From contig JACPNX010000014.1 of NCBI GenBank assembly GCA_016185275.1, forward strand, positions 36,909 to 100,908: a stretch of DNA of 64,000 bases, read 5' to 3'. The notes beneath the pieces were generated by a model, which saw nothing but the letters and a program-made list of their open reading frames with translations, searched no databases and was not told the DNA's origin. The first letter of the stretch is position 1. Every line of letters starts with the position of its first letter. Origin of the DNA: Actinomycetota bacterium. GTDB lineage: Bacteria; Actinomycetota; Acidimicrobiia; Acidimicrobiales; Iamiaceae. The translations under genes were made by a program, and so were the position numbers. Positions 49,401 through 59,978 of the stretch are shown in pieces.

Positions 49401-49883
49401 AAGGTGATCCGGGCCGTCGACGCCGAGATCGTGCAGGTGTTCGCCGCGGCGTACGCCGACGTCGCCTCCAACTTCACGACCCTGTTCGAGATGCTGTTCC
49501 CGGGCGGGCAGGGGCGGTTGCGGCTCACGGAGCCCGACGACCTGCTGGGCACCGGCATCGAGCTGGAGGCACGGCCGTCGGGCAAGAACGTCAAGAAGCT
49601 GTCGCTGCTCTCGGGGGGAGAGCGATCGCTCACCGCGCTGGCTTACCTGTTCTCCGTGTTCCGGGCCAGGCCGTCGCCCTTCTACGTGATGGACGAAGTC
49701 GAGGCCGCCCTGGACGACGTCAACCTGCACCGGTTCCTCGGGCTGCTGGGCGAGTTCCGCACCGAGGCCCAGCTCATCGTGGTCAGCCACCAGAAGCGGA
49801 CCATGGAGGCGGCCGACCTGCTGTACGGCGTGACCATGCAGCCCGGTGGATCGTCGAAGGTGGTGGCCGAAAAGATCCGGTGA
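46419..49883 (+). CDS. smc: chromosome segregation ATPase SMC
   Basis: The 1,154-residue condensin subunit has the head start FLKSLTIKGFKSFAESATL, Walker A VVGPNGSGKSNVVDAIGWVLG, two long Ala/Arg/Glu coiled coils, and a hinge at about residues 505-640 (GVLGTLVELVEVDTGYEAAFEAA to SLLGAVVVAPRWADAIDVVL). The C-terminal head has KKLSLLSGGERSLTALAYLF and the Walker B region PFYVMDEVEAALDDVN. GTG start eight bases after the glycosylase-like gene. scpA and scpB are not in the window. In mycobacteria ftsY follows smc directly; here ftsY is 11.5 kb away. Confidence 0.97.
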   Translation: MFLKSLTIKGFKSFAESATLDLEPGVTVVVGPNGSGKSNVVDAIGWVLGAQAPSAVRSQKMEDVIFAGTTSRPALGRAEVALTIDNSAGLLDIAFSEVTITRTLWRSGDSEYALNGVPCRLLDVQELLSDAGVGRQQHVIISQGQIDAVLNARAEERRMIIEEAAGVLKFRRRKEKAERRLSATEGNLTRLQDLLREVRRQLRPLERQADAARRHGQVVDELTALRIWSAGQELARLRTRLEHGQRARRDLQRDEAGVRARLAALDADVTAAEAELGALGGDDLGDDLARFEALRERARGLAAVLTERQRSIERDRGGLIDEAVVASLEAEAARLVAELAAVDDETARLEPESQRLAAAEAELAAARARFQEDWQGAELIAPSGRAAEVRGELGARRSGVERAEAEAARTQARLDQLAERERRLEGEIARLARVVAEADAARPALAAGAQAARVRLAEAEAAAEAADAEQRAAAGEQRAWAARAEALASALDEARARAGVERLAGVEGVLGTLVELVEVDTGYEAAFEAAAGEALAAVVVADEPAARRALQVLSGEAAAGTVLPGEGPGGRPAVPGFAGGEPLRPKVRGRDAGVEGLLDSLLGAVVVAPRWADAIDVVLASPGTVAVTRDGDRFAVTGWRLGASGRGATGAALEEARSRAAAAQGAARAANELLGAARAALDGARRDADERARALDQATSRGEAAADALGRLETDRGDREAEAASLARHLAELAERISADRQRVEELAGALPELEREESDAAERGRALTEGRRALEERAAAVGALRSELEVRSAGLDERRQLLRRRAGEVEARLAGDAAERERAGARRVELERRGRATERLLGVVTDRLALVEADVALLRERRRRQSEAAREVAARLDGLRKQRAEAERGLGDTREQLQRAELEHAEVQLRIETHAEAMRRDLDVDPDTALAASMPAVADGTTPVARVRELERELRLMGPINPLALEEFTALQERHEFLEAQLEDVKASRRELSKVIRAVDAEIVQVFAAAYADVASNFTTLFEMLFPGGQGRLRLTEPDDLLGTGIELEARPSGKNVKKLSLLSGGERSLTALAYLFSVFRARPSPFYVMDEVEAALDDVNLHRFLGLLGEFRTEAQLIVVSHQKRTMEAADLLYGVTMQPGGSSKVVAEKIR

Positions 49884-49998
49884 GCTCGTGTTGGCACGGA
49901 CGGGGCCGCCCCGGGCAGGCTGGATGCCGCCAGCGCTCCGTGGCCGCGACCGTCCCCCCCACCGACCGTTCCCCACTGCCCGCCGGAAGGACGCTTTC

Positions 49999-52113
49999 GT
50001 GCTGTCGTCCCTCGACGAGCACCAGCTGCTGGTGTTCTGGGTCCAGCTCTTCACCCTCGTCGCCGCCGCCCGGGGGCTGGGAGCAGCCGCCCGCAAGCTG
50101 GGTCAGCCGGCGGTGGTGGGCGAGCTGGCCGCGGGGCTGCTGCTGGGTCCGTCGGTCTTCGGCAAGCTGTGGCGGCGGGGCTTCGCGTGGTTCCTGCCGG
50201 CCGACACGGTGCAGGGCGGGGCGTTGCTGGCGGTGGGTTGGATCGGCGTCGCTCTGCTGCTCGTCGTCACCGGCTTCGAGACGGATCTGGGCCTGATCCG
50301 CCGGCGCGGCCGGGCGGCGGCGGCGGTCGCGGCCGGCAGCCTGATGGTTCCGTTCGCGTTCGGGCTGGGGACGGGGTACCTGCTGCCCCGCGCGTTCCTG
50401 GCTCGCGGGACCCAGCGAGGCGTCTTCGCCCTCTTCGTCGCCACTGCGCTGAGCATCTCGTCGCTTCCCGTGATCGCCAAGATCCTCGCCGAGCTCGGCC
50501 TCATGAGACGGGACTTCGGCCAGATGACCCTCGCGGCCGGCATGGCCAACGACGTGGTCGGCTGGCTGGTGCTCGGCGTGATCGCCGGACTGGCCGGATC
50601 TGGTGGCGTCTCGGTGTCGAGCGTCCTGGTCACGCTGGCGGGCATGGCCGTGTTCCTCGCGGTCGCCTTCACGGTCGGCCAGCGCGCCGTGGATGCGGCT
50701 CTTCGGCGCACCCGGGCGGACGGTGGTGGCATCGGTCCCGCGCTGTCGACGTCGCTCACCGCCGCGTTCGCGGCTGCCGTGGCCACGCAGTGGCTCGGCG
50801 TCGAGGCGGTGTTCGGGGCCTTCGTGGCGGGGATCCTGCTCGGTCGGTCCCGCTTCCAGCAGGACGGGGTGCGCGAGCAGATCGAGTCGATGACCCTCGC
50901 CGTGTTCGCCCCGCTGTTCTTCGCCACCGCCGGGCTGCGCGTCGACCTGGGCCTGCTGCGCGACCCGACGGTGCTCGGCTGGAGCGCGGTCGTGCTCGCG
51001 GTCGCCAGCCTGGCGAAGTTCGCCGGGTCGGCCGCGGGCGCACGCCTGGCCGGACTGCCCACCCGCGAGGGCTGGGCACTGGGCGCCGCCCTCAACGCGC
51101 GCGGCGCCCTCGAGATCGTCGTGGCCACGGTGGGCCTGAGCCTGGGCGTGCTCAACCAGGCGGCCTACACCGCGGTCGTGCTCATGGCCGTGACGACGTC
51201 GATGATGGCGCCGCCGCTGCTGCGCATGGCGGTGCGGGGATGGCAGGGCACCGAGGAGGAGCAGGAGCGCCTCAAGCGCGAGGAGGTGCTGGGGCGGAAC
51301 CTGGTCGTGCGCCCGCGGCGGGTCCTGCTGCCCAGCCGGGGCCGGCCCGGTTCGATCGTCGCCGCCCAGGTGGTCCACCTCGCGTGGCCGCACGACACGG
51401 CAGCCACCGTCTTGTCGATGGCCGGGAGCGACGAGCCCGAGCCGGACGTGCGCCCCATCGTCAACGTCCTGCACGACCGCCCGCACGAGGTCAAGCGGCT
51501 CGTCGGCGTCGACGATCCGGTCGCAGAGGTCGTGGCCGAAGCGAAGCTCGGCTATGGCGTCATCGGCATCGGTGTGGCCGAGAACCCGCCGCCGGGTCGG
51601 CTCCTGTCGGGCTTCGTCGACGACCTGCTCCTCGCCAGCCCGCTCCCGATGGTGGTGGTGCGCCGGGCTCTGAACCTGGACCGTCCGCTGCCCGCCGCGT
51701 TCAGCCGGGCCCTCATCCCGGTGTCGGGCACGAAGGCCTCACGGGCGGCCCAGGAGATCGCCTACAACCTCGCCGCGCAGCTCGGCACCGACATCGTGCT
51801 CACGCACGTGATCAACCGCGCCGGCGACAGCGACGACGTACCGGCCGCGGTGGCCGCCGAAGTGACCCGTCAGGCCGAGACCCATGCGGGTGAGTTGTCG
51901 GTGGAAGCCCGGTCCACGATCCGCAGCGGGGCGTCGGCCGCCGACGAGGTGCTCACGACCGCGGCCGAGGAGCAGGTCGACCTGATCGTGCTCGGGGCCA
52001 CGGCCCGCAGCGTCGAGGGTCGCCCCTTCCTCGGGCACATGGTCGAGGACCTGCTCGAGCGGGCCGATCCGACCGTCGTCGTGGTCACCATGCCGAACGA
52101 GGCGCCCGGCTGA
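49999..52113 (+). CDS. CPA2-type cation/proton antiporter with C-terminal UspA-like domains
   Basis: The 704-residue protein has a Kef/NapA-type sodium or potassium/proton exchanger core with about twelve helices. LGQPAVVGELAAGLLLGPSVFG, LLLVVTGFETDLGLI, AAGMANDVVGWLVLG (the ion-site Asn-Asp pair) and EAVFGAFVAGILLGRS are characteristic. From about residue 435 it is soluble. The last 150 residues form a universal-stress-protein fold ending DLIVLGATARSVEGRPFLGHMVEDLLERADPTVVVV, with a weaker copy before it. The GTG follows GGAAGGA. Nucleotide control of ion exchange is inferred from the UspA fold. Confidence 0.86.
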   Translation: MLSSLDEHQLLVFWVQLFTLVAAARGLGAAARKLGQPAVVGELAAGLLLGPSVFGKLWRRGFAWFLPADTVQGGALLAVGWIGVALLLVVTGFETDLGLIRRRGRAAAAVAAGSLMVPFAFGLGTGYLLPRAFLARGTQRGVFALFVATALSISSLPVIAKILAELGLMRRDFGQMTLAAGMANDVVGWLVLGVIAGLAGSGGVSVSSVLVTLAGMAVFLAVAFTVGQRAVDAALRRTRADGGGIGPALSTSLTAAFAAAVATQWLGVEAVFGAFVAGILLGRSRFQQDGVREQIESMTLAVFAPLFFATAGLRVDLGLLRDPTVLGWSAVVLAVASLAKFAGSAAGARLAGLPTREGWALGAALNARGALEIVVATVGLSLGVLNQAAYTAVVLMAVTTSMMAPPLLRMAVRGWQGTEEEQERLKREEVLGRNLVVRPRRVLLPSRGRPGSIVAAQVVHLAWPHDTAATVLSMAGSDEPEPDVRPIVNVLHDRPHEVKRLVGVDDPVAEVVAEAKLGYGVIGIGVAENPPPGRLLSGFVDDLLLASPLPMVVVRRALNLDRPLPAAFSRALIPVSGTKASRAAQEIAYNLAAQLGTDIVLTHVINRAGDSDDVPAAVAAEVTRQAETHAGELSVEARSTIRSGASAADEVLTTAAEEQVDLIVLGATARSVEGRPFLGHMVEDLLERADPTVVVVTMPNEAPG

Positions 52114-52119
52114 TTCGCC

Positions 52120-52175
52120 GGCCTCTTTGGGTCTTTGGCGATGCCAGGCGAGGACAAGGACCCAAAGACGCGGCC
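52120..52175 (+). terminator. long inverted repeat between convergent genes
   Basis: CTTTGGGTC (52125-52133) pairs with GACCCAAAG (52159-52167), and outer GGCC blocks (52120-52123 and 52172-52175) extend the stem with mismatches. The 25-base loop is long, so this is a weak bidirectional terminator or a protein site. Confidence 0.4.
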
Positions 52176-52212
52176 GACGGACGCCGAGCGCTCGTGGTGG
52201 CGGCCACCCAGA

Positions 52213-52626
52213 TCAGCGGCTCTGGATCACCAGGTCGCGAGGGATCTCGTACTCGTCGAGGAACGTGCCGCCGAGGCCGGCCGTCCGAGGCAGACGGAAC
52301 CGGCGCTTGCGCGACAGGTGCAGCTCGCCGTCGGGGGTGCGGACCCACGCGCGGATCGCGACCCGGCGGCCGGCCAGCCAGGGGTTCACCCGGACCAGGT
52401 CGGCGAGCGGCACGGCCAGAAGCTCGCGGCCGGAGGCACCGCCGTCCTCGGGTGAGCGGTAGGTGTCCCATCGCAACCGGGTGGCCCAGCTGCGGAAGCT
52501 CAACCCGGCCTGAGCGACGTCCGCGGGTGCGGAGTCTTCGGCCCGGACGGCGTCGAGGACCGCGACGTCGTCGTCACGGTTGGACGGGCGTGGCCAGGTG
52601 ACCGAGACCTTCACCGTGCTGCGCAT
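52213..52626 (-). CDS. hypothetical protein, actinobacterial, 137 residues
   Basis: From the ATG at 52626 the protein reads RSTVKVSVTWPRPSNRDDDV, then LSFRSWATRLRWDTYRSPEDGG, LADLVRVNPWLAGRRVAIRAWVR and a final ELHLSRKRRFRLPRTAG. It is basic, with alternating strands and no membrane segment, and could be a small beta-sandwich. A GTG six bases upstream is an alternative. Codon use is like the neighbours, so it is likely real, but no family is recognised. Confidence 0.6.
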   Translation of the reverse strand: MRSTVKVSVTWPRPSNRDDDVAVLDAVRAEDSAPADVAQAGLSFRSWATRLRWDTYRSPEDGGASGRELLAVPLADLVRVNPWLAGRRVAIRAWVRTPDGELHLSRKRRFRLPRTAGLGGTFLDEYEIPRDLVIQSR

Positions 52627-52698
52627 GCTCACCCCATCGGCGGCCCCGGCGCAGAATGAAGGCGCCGGCTCCCGTGCGACCCTGCGCCCGACCCTGCG

Positions 52699-54216
52699 TC
52701 AGGTGAGCTCCTTCTTCAGGATCTTGCCGGTCGCGCCTTTCGGCAACGACTCCCGGAACTCGACGGAACGCGGGTACTTGTAGGCGGCGACGCGCTCCTT
52801 GACGAACCCGATCAGGTCCCGTTCGCCGAGCGACTGGCCGGGCTTGAGCGCGACCACCGCCTTCACCTCCTCACCGAGCTTCTCGTCGGCCACACCGATC
52901 ACCGCGGCCTCGGCGACGGCCGGGTGCTGGTAGATCACCTCTTCGATCTCGCGGGGATAGACGTTGTAGCCGCCGCGGATGATGAGCTCCTTCTTGCGGT
53001 CGACGATGAACAGGAATCCGTCGTCGTCCAGGTAGCCGAGATCGCCGGAGTGGAACCACCCGCCGGCGAAGGCCTCCTCGGTGGCCTCGGGCCGGCCGAG
53101 GTAGCCCTTCATCACGTTGAAGCCGCGGATCACGATCTCGCCCACGTTGCTCTCGCCGCGCGGCAGGCGGTTGCCGGCGTCGTCCCAGATGTCGACCTCG
53201 ACGCCCCAGATCGGCTTGCCGACGCTGTAGACCTTGCGCTCCTCCGCGCTCACGTTGAACGTCGTGGTGGACGCGGTCTCGGACAGGCCGTAGCCCTCGA
53301 GGATGACGACCCCGAACTTCTCCTCGAAGCGGTCGATGACCTCGCCCGGGATCGCGGCCCCGCCCGACACGGCGATGCGCAACGAGGAGACGTCGTAGTC
53401 GTCGACCTCCGGGTGACCGAGAAGGCCGAAGAACATCGTCGGGACGCCTTCGAAGACCGTGGCTCCGTCCCGCTGTATCACTTCGAGCACCTTGGCCGGC
53501 TCGAAGCGCATCACCAGGGTCATGGTGCCGCCGAGCAGGATGCAGATGTTCATGACGCTGCACAGCCCGAACACATGGAAGAGCGGCAGGACCGTCAGCA
53601 CGACGTCGTCGTCGTTGAACTCGAAGAGGCGGCCCGGCACGTCGGCGTTCATGTACAGCGTGAAGTGGGTCAGCTCGGCGCCCTTTGGCGTCCCGGTCGT
53701 GCCCGAGGTGTAGATGATGACCGCCGTGTCCTCCGGTCCCCGGCGGGCCATCTGCGGCCCGGGTGCGTCGCCCCCCAGCAGCTCGTCGAAGCTGCGGCCG
53801 ACGTCGGACTCGAGCAGCCCGGGGATGCCGACCACGTACACGTCCTCGACACCGGCCTCGGCCGCACCCTTGGCGGCCTCGTCGGCGACCATGGCGAAGG
53901 TGATGAGCGTGCGGGCCCCCGAGTTGCCGAGGTAGAACGCGACCTCGGGTGCCTTGAGGAGCACGTTCATCGGGACGACGACGCCGCCGGCTTTGAGGAT
54001 CCCGAAGTGGGCGACGACGAACTGGGGCAGGTTCGGGAGCTGCAACCCGACGGTGTCCCCCGGCCGCAGCCCACGGGCGACGAGGTTGGCCGCGACCTTG
54101 TCGGACAGCTGGTCGAGCTCGGCGTAGGTCAGTCGCACGTCGTCGAGGATGACCGCGACCTTGCCGGGCCGGCGCTTGGCCGACTCTCGCAGGATCGTCG
54201 CCACGTTGAAGTCCAC
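52699..54216 (-). CDS. long-chain fatty-acid--CoA ligase (AMP-binding)
   Basis: The 505-residue enzyme activates a carboxylic acid to acyl-AMP and then acyl-CoA. AMP-binding motif VIIYTSGTTGTPKGAELTH, VLPLFHVFGLCSVMN, EGYGLSETASTTTFN, and the hinge and C-terminal motifs FHSGDLGYLDDDGFLFIVDR, LIIRGGYNVYPREIEEVIY and catalytic Lys in GKILKKEL are all present. The GTG at 54216 has AGGAGGA seven bases upstream. It stands alone. A long-chain substrate is inferred from the family; other acyl-CoA synthetases share these motifs. Confidence 0.88.
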   Translation of the reverse strand: MDFNVATILRESAKRRPGKVAVILDDVRLTYAELDQLSDKVAANLVARGLRPGDTVGLQLPNLPQFVVAHFGILKAGGVVVPMNVLLKAPEVAFYLGNSGARTLITFAMVADEAAKGAAEAGVEDVYVVGIPGLLESDVGRSFDELLGGDAPGPQMARRGPEDTAVIIYTSGTTGTPKGAELTHFTLYMNADVPGRLFEFNDDDVVLTVLPLFHVFGLCSVMNICILLGGTMTLVMRFEPAKVLEVIQRDGATVFEGVPTMFFGLLGHPEVDDYDVSSLRIAVSGGAAIPGEVIDRFEEKFGVVILEGYGLSETASTTTFNVSAEERKVYSVGKPIWGVEVDIWDDAGNRLPRGESNVGEIVIRGFNVMKGYLGRPEATEEAFAGGWFHSGDLGYLDDDGFLFIVDRKKELIIRGGYNVYPREIEEVIYQHPAVAEAAVIGVADEKLGEEVKAVVALKPGQSLGERDLIGFVKERVAAYKYPRSVEFRESLPKGATGKILKKELT

Positions 54217-54304
54217 CGCTCGTCCTCCTGTGCCGGGGATCACAGCATGCCGTACCCGCCGGTCCCGCGGACGAGCCGAGAGCGGGAGGACGAGCCCCGC
54301 GCGG

Positions 54305-55279
54305 CTACGGCAGGCGGGAGGTCCACAGCAGTGACATCGCCGCGCTGAGGAAGAGCAGGGCCGTCGCGGCCCCGACGAACCAGAGCCCGATCTCGCGGAA
54401 CTCGGTGACGTAGCCGACCGACGAGCCGATGTCCTTGAACACGGTGCTGATCTCGGCGGCCGACTCGGCGGTGAACGCCCGGCCCCGGGTCTCGTCGGCG
54501 ATGCGCTGGAGCGCCGCGCGGTTCACCCGCACCGGCACGGGGTTCGGGTTGTCCGGCAGGAGGATGTAGCCGTTGTCGGTGCCGAACGCGATGGTCGTCA
54601 CCGGGACCTTCGCCTGGCGTGCGGCGTCGATCCCCACCGAGTCGGGACGGCCCGAGGTGGTCTCCCCGTCGGACATCAACACGATGCGCGACGGCACCTT
54701 CTCGCCCGCCACCCTCGGCTTGGGCGCCTGCTTGATGGCCTGCAGGCTGGCGAAGATCCCTTCGCCGATCGCCGTCCGCTCGGCCAGCTCGAGGTTGTCG
54801 ATCGCGGTGGCCACGACGGCCCGGTCGATGGTCGGCGTGGCGAGCACCTGGGCCGAGCCGTTGAAGGCCACGAGGCCGACGTTGATCTTGGGCGGGATGA
54901 CCCGCAGGAACGCCTTCGCGGCCCGCTGCGCGGCCCTGAGCCGGCTCGGAGCGACATCGGTGGCCTGCATCGACAGCGACGTGTCGATGGCGAGGATCAC
55001 CGTGGCCCGCTCGCGTGGCACGCGCTCCTCGCGGGCCGGCCGGGCCAGCGCGAGCACCAGCGAGGCGAGCCCGAGGAGCATCGCCAGGGCAGGCAGGTGA
55101 CGGCGCCACCCGGGGCTGCGGGGGGCAACGCTGCGCAGCAGCTCCAGGTTGGTGAAGCGCACCGCATAGGCGCGCCGGCGCACCTGCACCGCGGCGTAGC
55201 CGGCCAGCAGGCCCAGGACGGCCACGAGCAGCCACAGGCGGCTCGGCGCGAGGAAGGTGAGAGCGAGCACGTTGGTCAT
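54305..55279 (-). CDS. VWA-domain membrane protein (BatA-like)
   Basis: The 324-residue protein has two membrane helices at the N-terminus (FLAPSRLWLLVAVLGLLAGYA; WRRHLPALAMLLGLASLVLAL). A von Willebrand A domain follows with a complete metal site: ILAIDTSLSMQATD (DxSxS), TAIGEGIFA and LMSDGETTSG. A final membrane helix ends it. Last gene of a MoxR-DUF58-VWA operon; its ATG overlaps the DUF58 stop (ATGA). Such modules use a MoxR ATPase with VWA proteins to assemble or activate envelope or metal-dependent targets; the target here is unknown. Confidence 0.86.
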   Translation of the reverse strand: MTNVLALTFLAPSRLWLLVAVLGLLAGYAAVQVRRRAYAVRFTNLELLRSVAPRSPGWRRHLPALAMLLGLASLVLALARPAREERVPRERATVILAIDTSLSMQATDVAPSRLRAAQRAAKAFLRVIPPKINVGLVAFNGSAQVLATPTIDRAVVATAIDNLELAERTAIGEGIFASLQAIKQAPKPRVAGEKVPSRIVLMSDGETTSGRPDSVGIDAARQAKVPVTTIAFGTDNGYILLPDNPNPVPVRVNRAALQRIADETRGRAFTAESAAEISTVFKDIGSSVGYVTEFREIGLWFVGAATALLFLSAAMSLLWTSRLP

Positions 55280-56214
55280 GTCGGCCGCGATCGGGTCAGG
55301 CCGCGGATGCGGTCGCGCCGGGCGGCCACGAAGTGGACGAGGTCGAGCAGCCAGTCGCGGTCGGTGCGCAGGCGGAGGTGCCCGGCGCCGGACCGGACGA
55401 TGGCCGCCGCGATGGCCGCCCTCTGCGCGGCCGCGGCCTCGGCGTAGCGAGCCCGCACGCGGGCGTTGGAGCTCTGCACCTCCAGCAGCTCGCCGCTGCC
55501 CGGGTCGACGAGCTGCAGCACGCCGACCGGGGGCAGCTCCAGCTCGCGCGGGTCCGCCACGTCGACGCAGAGCACCTCGTGCCGGGTACTGAGGCGGGCG
55601 AGCGGGTGCTCCCAGGTGGCCGGATCGGCGAGGAAGTCGGACACGACGACGACGAAGCCGCGCCGCCGGGCGATGGCGCCGATCCGCCCGAGACCGCTCA
55701 CGAGGTCGGTGCGCCCCGACTCGAACCGGGGCGAGGTGACGAGGTGGTGCATCGCGGCGAGGAGGTGGTCCTTGCCGCCACGGGCCGGGAACGTGGCCGC
55801 CCCGCCCGGCGTGAGCACCAGCAGTCCGAACCGGTTCCCGGTGCGGTGCGTGAGGAAGCCGGCGGCGGCGGCGGCGGAGATGGCGAGGTCGCGCTTCTCG
55901 CACAGGGCGGTGCCGAACGACAGGCTCGGGGCCAGGTCGAGCACCACCCACGTCTCGAGCTCGCGGTCGGCGATCGTCTCGCGCACGTGCGGCTCGATCA
56001 TCCGGGCCGTGACGTTCCAGTCGATGCGCCGCACGTCGTCGCCGGGCTGGTACGTCCGGCTCTCGCCCTGCTCGCTTCCGTGGCCGGGCACGAGCCCCAT
56101 GTACTCACCGTGGAGCAGGCCGTCGAGTCGGCGCGTGATCACGAGGTCCAGTCGCCGCAGGATCGCCTCGGGCGATCCGCCCGCGGCGGTGGGAGGGGGG
56201 TGGACGACGGGCAC
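55276..56214 (-). CDS. DUF58 domain protein
   Basis: The 312-residue protein has the DUF58 core: GLLHGEYMGLVPGHGSEQGE, SRTYQPGDDVRRIDWNVTAR, ETWVVLDLAPSLSFGT and RGFVVVVSDFLAD. It also has a distant VWA-like fold. The GTG at 56214 is chosen. A CTG at 56223, nine bases earlier, would form a CTGA overlap with the MoxR gene and may be used instead, given the same pattern at rnc. It is the middle gene of the MoxR-DUF58-VWA operon. Confidence 0.87.
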   Translation of the reverse strand: MPVVHPPPTAAGGSPEAILRRLDLVITRRLDGLLHGEYMGLVPGHGSEQGESRTYQPGDDVRRIDWNVTARMIEPHVRETIADRELETWVVLDLAPSLSFGTALCEKRDLAISAAAAAGFLTHRTGNRFGLLVLTPGGAATFPARGGKDHLLAAMHHLVTSPRFESGRTDLVSGLGRIGAIARRRGFVVVVSDFLADPATWEHPLARLSTRHEVLCVDVADPRELELPPVGVLQLVDPGSGELLEVQSSNARVRARYAEAAAAQRAAIAAAIVRSGAGHLRLRTDRDWLLDLVHFVAARRDRIRGLTRSRPT

Positions 56215-56219
56215 GTCGG

Positions 56220-57419
56220 TCAGGCGCTGCGCTCGTCGCGGCCGAGGCCGGGTTCGCCGCCCGGACCGGCGGCGCCGGGCGGTGCCCACGGCGACGGCGA
56301 ACCGGGCACGCCGTCGCCCGGAAACCCGGCTCCCGGTGGCGGCTGAGCGGGCGCGTGCTGCGTGGGCGCGTGGCGGGTGGGCGTGTGCTGGCCGTGCTCG
56401 TCGTGGGCGCCGCCGAAGCCGTCGCGGCCCGAAGCGTCGCGGGGCGCGATGCGGGGCGCGGGCACGGTCGACAGGATGCGGGCCAGCACCTGGTCGGCGT
56501 CGACCCCCTGGGCCAGCGCTTCGTAGGACAGGACCAGCCGATGCCGCAGCACGTCAGGGGCGACGTCGAACACGTCCTGGGGCAGCGCGTAGCTGCGACC
56601 CCGCAGCAGCGCGAGCGCGCGCCCCGCGGCGATGAGCCCGAGGCTGGCGCGGGGGCTGGCGCCGTACGTCAGCAGCGGCGACAGGTCGGACAGCGTGTAC
56701 TTGTCGGGGTAGCTGGAGGCGAGCACCAGCGTGACGGCGTAGTCGACCACCGCCCGGTCCACGTACACCTCCGAAGCCGCACGCTGCAGCCGGATCAGGT
56801 CCTCGAGGCTCAGCACCTCGTGCGGCTCGGGCGGGTCGACGCTCATCCGGTAGACGATCTCGACCTCTTCTCCCGCGGTCGGGTAGTCGACGACGATCTT
56901 CATGAGGAACCGGTCGCGCTGCGCCTCGGGGAGCGGGTACACCCCTTCCGACTCGATGGGGTTCTGGGTGGCCAGCACGAGGAACGGCTGGGGCACCGGG
57001 AACGTGGTGCCCCCGATCGACACCTGGTGCTCGGCCATGACCTCGAGCAGCGCGGACTGCACCTTGGCCGGGGCGCGGTTGATCTCGTCGGCCAGCAGGA
57101 AGTTGACGAAGACCGGCCCGAGCTCGACGTCGAAGCGCTCGGTGCTGGCTCGGTAGATGCGGGTGCCCATCACGTCGGCGGGCAGCAGGTCGGGGGTGAA
57201 CTGGATGCGGGCGAAGGTGCCGCCCACCGCGGTGGCCAGCGTCTCCGCCGCGAGGGTCTTGGCCAGCCCGGGCACGCCTTCGAGGAGCGCGTGGCCGCGG
57301 GCCAGCAGGCAGACCATGAGTCGCTCGATGGCCCGGTCCTGGCCGACGATGACCTTCTTCACCTCGAAGACGACCGTCTCGAGGAGCTGGGCCTCGGTCG
57401 GCGCGGTCGTGTCGGTCAT
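56220..57419 (-). CDS. MoxR-family AAA+ ATPase
   Basis: The 399-residue protein has Walker A LLEGVPGLAKTLAAETLATA, Walker B FVNFLLADEINRAPAKVQSA, sensor and arginine-finger region FLVLATQNPIESEGVYPLPEAQRDRF, and the C-terminal lid (SPLLTYGASPRASLGLIAAGRA). It acts as a chaperone for metal-cofactor insertion or complex assembly with VWA proteins. The last 75 residues are a Gly/Pro/His-rich tail with a repeated His-Ala-Pro-Thr unit, not part of the family. The ATG has GGAGG seven bases upstream. It diverges from the response-regulator operon. Confidence 0.92.
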   Translation of the reverse strand: MTDTTAPTEAQLLETVVFEVKKVIVGQDRAIERLMVCLLARGHALLEGVPGLAKTLAAETLATAVGGTFARIQFTPDLLPADVMGTRIYRASTERFDVELGPVFVNFLLADEINRAPAKVQSALLEVMAEHQVSIGGTTFPVPQPFLVLATQNPIESEGVYPLPEAQRDRFLMKIVVDYPTAGEEVEIVYRMSVDPPEPHEVLSLEDLIRLQRAASEVYVDRAVVDYAVTLVLASSYPDKYTLSDLSPLLTYGASPRASLGLIAAGRALALLRGRSYALPQDVFDVAPDVLRHRLVLSYEALAQGVDADQVLARILSTVPAPRIAPRDASGRDGFGGAHDEHGQHTPTRHAPTQHAPAQPPPGAGFPGDGVPGSPSPWAPPGAAGPGGEPGLGRDERSA

Positions 57420-57542
57420 GTGCGAGCCTCCGGCGAGCGGTTCGGGGTCGACATCGAGCCACGACCCGGCGCAAGCAAGGGTAAGCCCTGGCTGGCCCGG
57501 TGCCGCCCGTCCGCCTGCCGCCGGGGTGGCCGGCCCGGCCGG

Positions 57543-57548
57543 TACCGT
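57543..57548 (+). promoter_or_regulatory. -10 element TACCGT, leaderless promoter of the response-regulator operon
   Basis: TACCGT is followed by eight bases and the GTG at 57557. It sets that GTG rather than an upstream start. Confidence 0.6.
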
Positions 57549-57556
57549 GCGGGCCG

Positions 57557-58260
57557 GTGCGCCTGCTGGTCGTGGAGGACGAGGTCGACCTGGCGTCGGC
57601 CGTGGCCAGGGGACTCCGGCGGGAGGGGTACGCGGTCGACGTGGCCAACGACGGCCACGAGGCGCTCGACCGGCTGGCGGTCACCGCCTACGACCTCGTC
57701 TGCCTCGACCTCAACCTGCCCGACGTCGACGGGCTCGAGATCTGCCGGCGCCTGCGCACCGACCCTTCCTACGCGCCGGATCCCGGAGATGCCGCACCGC
57801 GGGTGCTCGTGCTGACCGCCCGGGACGGCATCGAGCACCGGGTCGCCGGGCTCGACGAGGGGGCCGACGACTACCTCGTCAAGCCGTTCGCCTTCGCGGA
57901 GCTGGCGGCCCGCGTCAGGACCCTGCTGCGGCGCGATGCCGGCCGCACGGGGGCCGAGCTGCGCGTCGGCGACCTCCGGCTCGACACCGCCCGGTTCGAG
58001 GCCAGCCGCGCTGACCGGTCGCTCGACCTGACCGCCAAGGAGTTCGCGCTGCTGCGCTACTTCATGAGCCACGCGGGCCAGGTGCTCTCCCAGGAGCACC
58101 TCCTCGAGCACGTCTGGGACGAGCACGCCGACCCGTTCACCAACACGGTGCGGGTGACGGTGGGGACGTTGCGCCGGAAGCTGTCCGAGGGCGGTGAGCC
58201 GCCCATCATCGAGACGGTCGTCGGTCGCGGGTACCGCCTCCTCGAGGAGCCGGTCGGGTG

Positions 58261-58261
<1 letters not shown>
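57557..58261 (+). CDS. OmpR-family response regulator (MprA-like position)
   Basis: The 234-residue regulator has a receiver domain: RLLVVEDEVDLASAVARGLRR (acidic pocket), the phospho-acceptor Asp in DLVCLDLNLPDVDGLE, VLVLTARDG and DDYLVKPFAFAELAARV. The winged-helix domain is LDLTAKEFALLRYFMSHAG to TVVGRGYRLLEEP. The GTG start follows its -10 box. It shares one base with the histidine kinase gene (TGATG). The order regulator-kinase-HtrA matches mprA-mprB-pepD of mycobacteria, so an envelope-stress role is proposed. Confidence 0.92.
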
Positions 58262-59856
<1,595 letters not shown>

Positions 59857-59966
59857 GAGCGCTCGCGGGCGCCCGCCCTCGCCGGCGCTCGGCACGGCAG
59901 TGGGGGAGGCGGCCGTTCGACGTCTCTGGGGCGCCGCGCCTTCGGTGATCTTTCGGACCACGCCCG

Positions 59967-59972
59967 TACCGT
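59967..59972 (+). promoter_or_regulatory. -10 element TACCGT, leaderless promoter of the HtrA-like gene
   Basis: TACCGT is followed by six bases and the ATG at 59979. The protease therefore has its own promoter in addition to any read-through from the kinase gene. Confidence 0.6.
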
Positions 59973-59978
59973 GGCGGC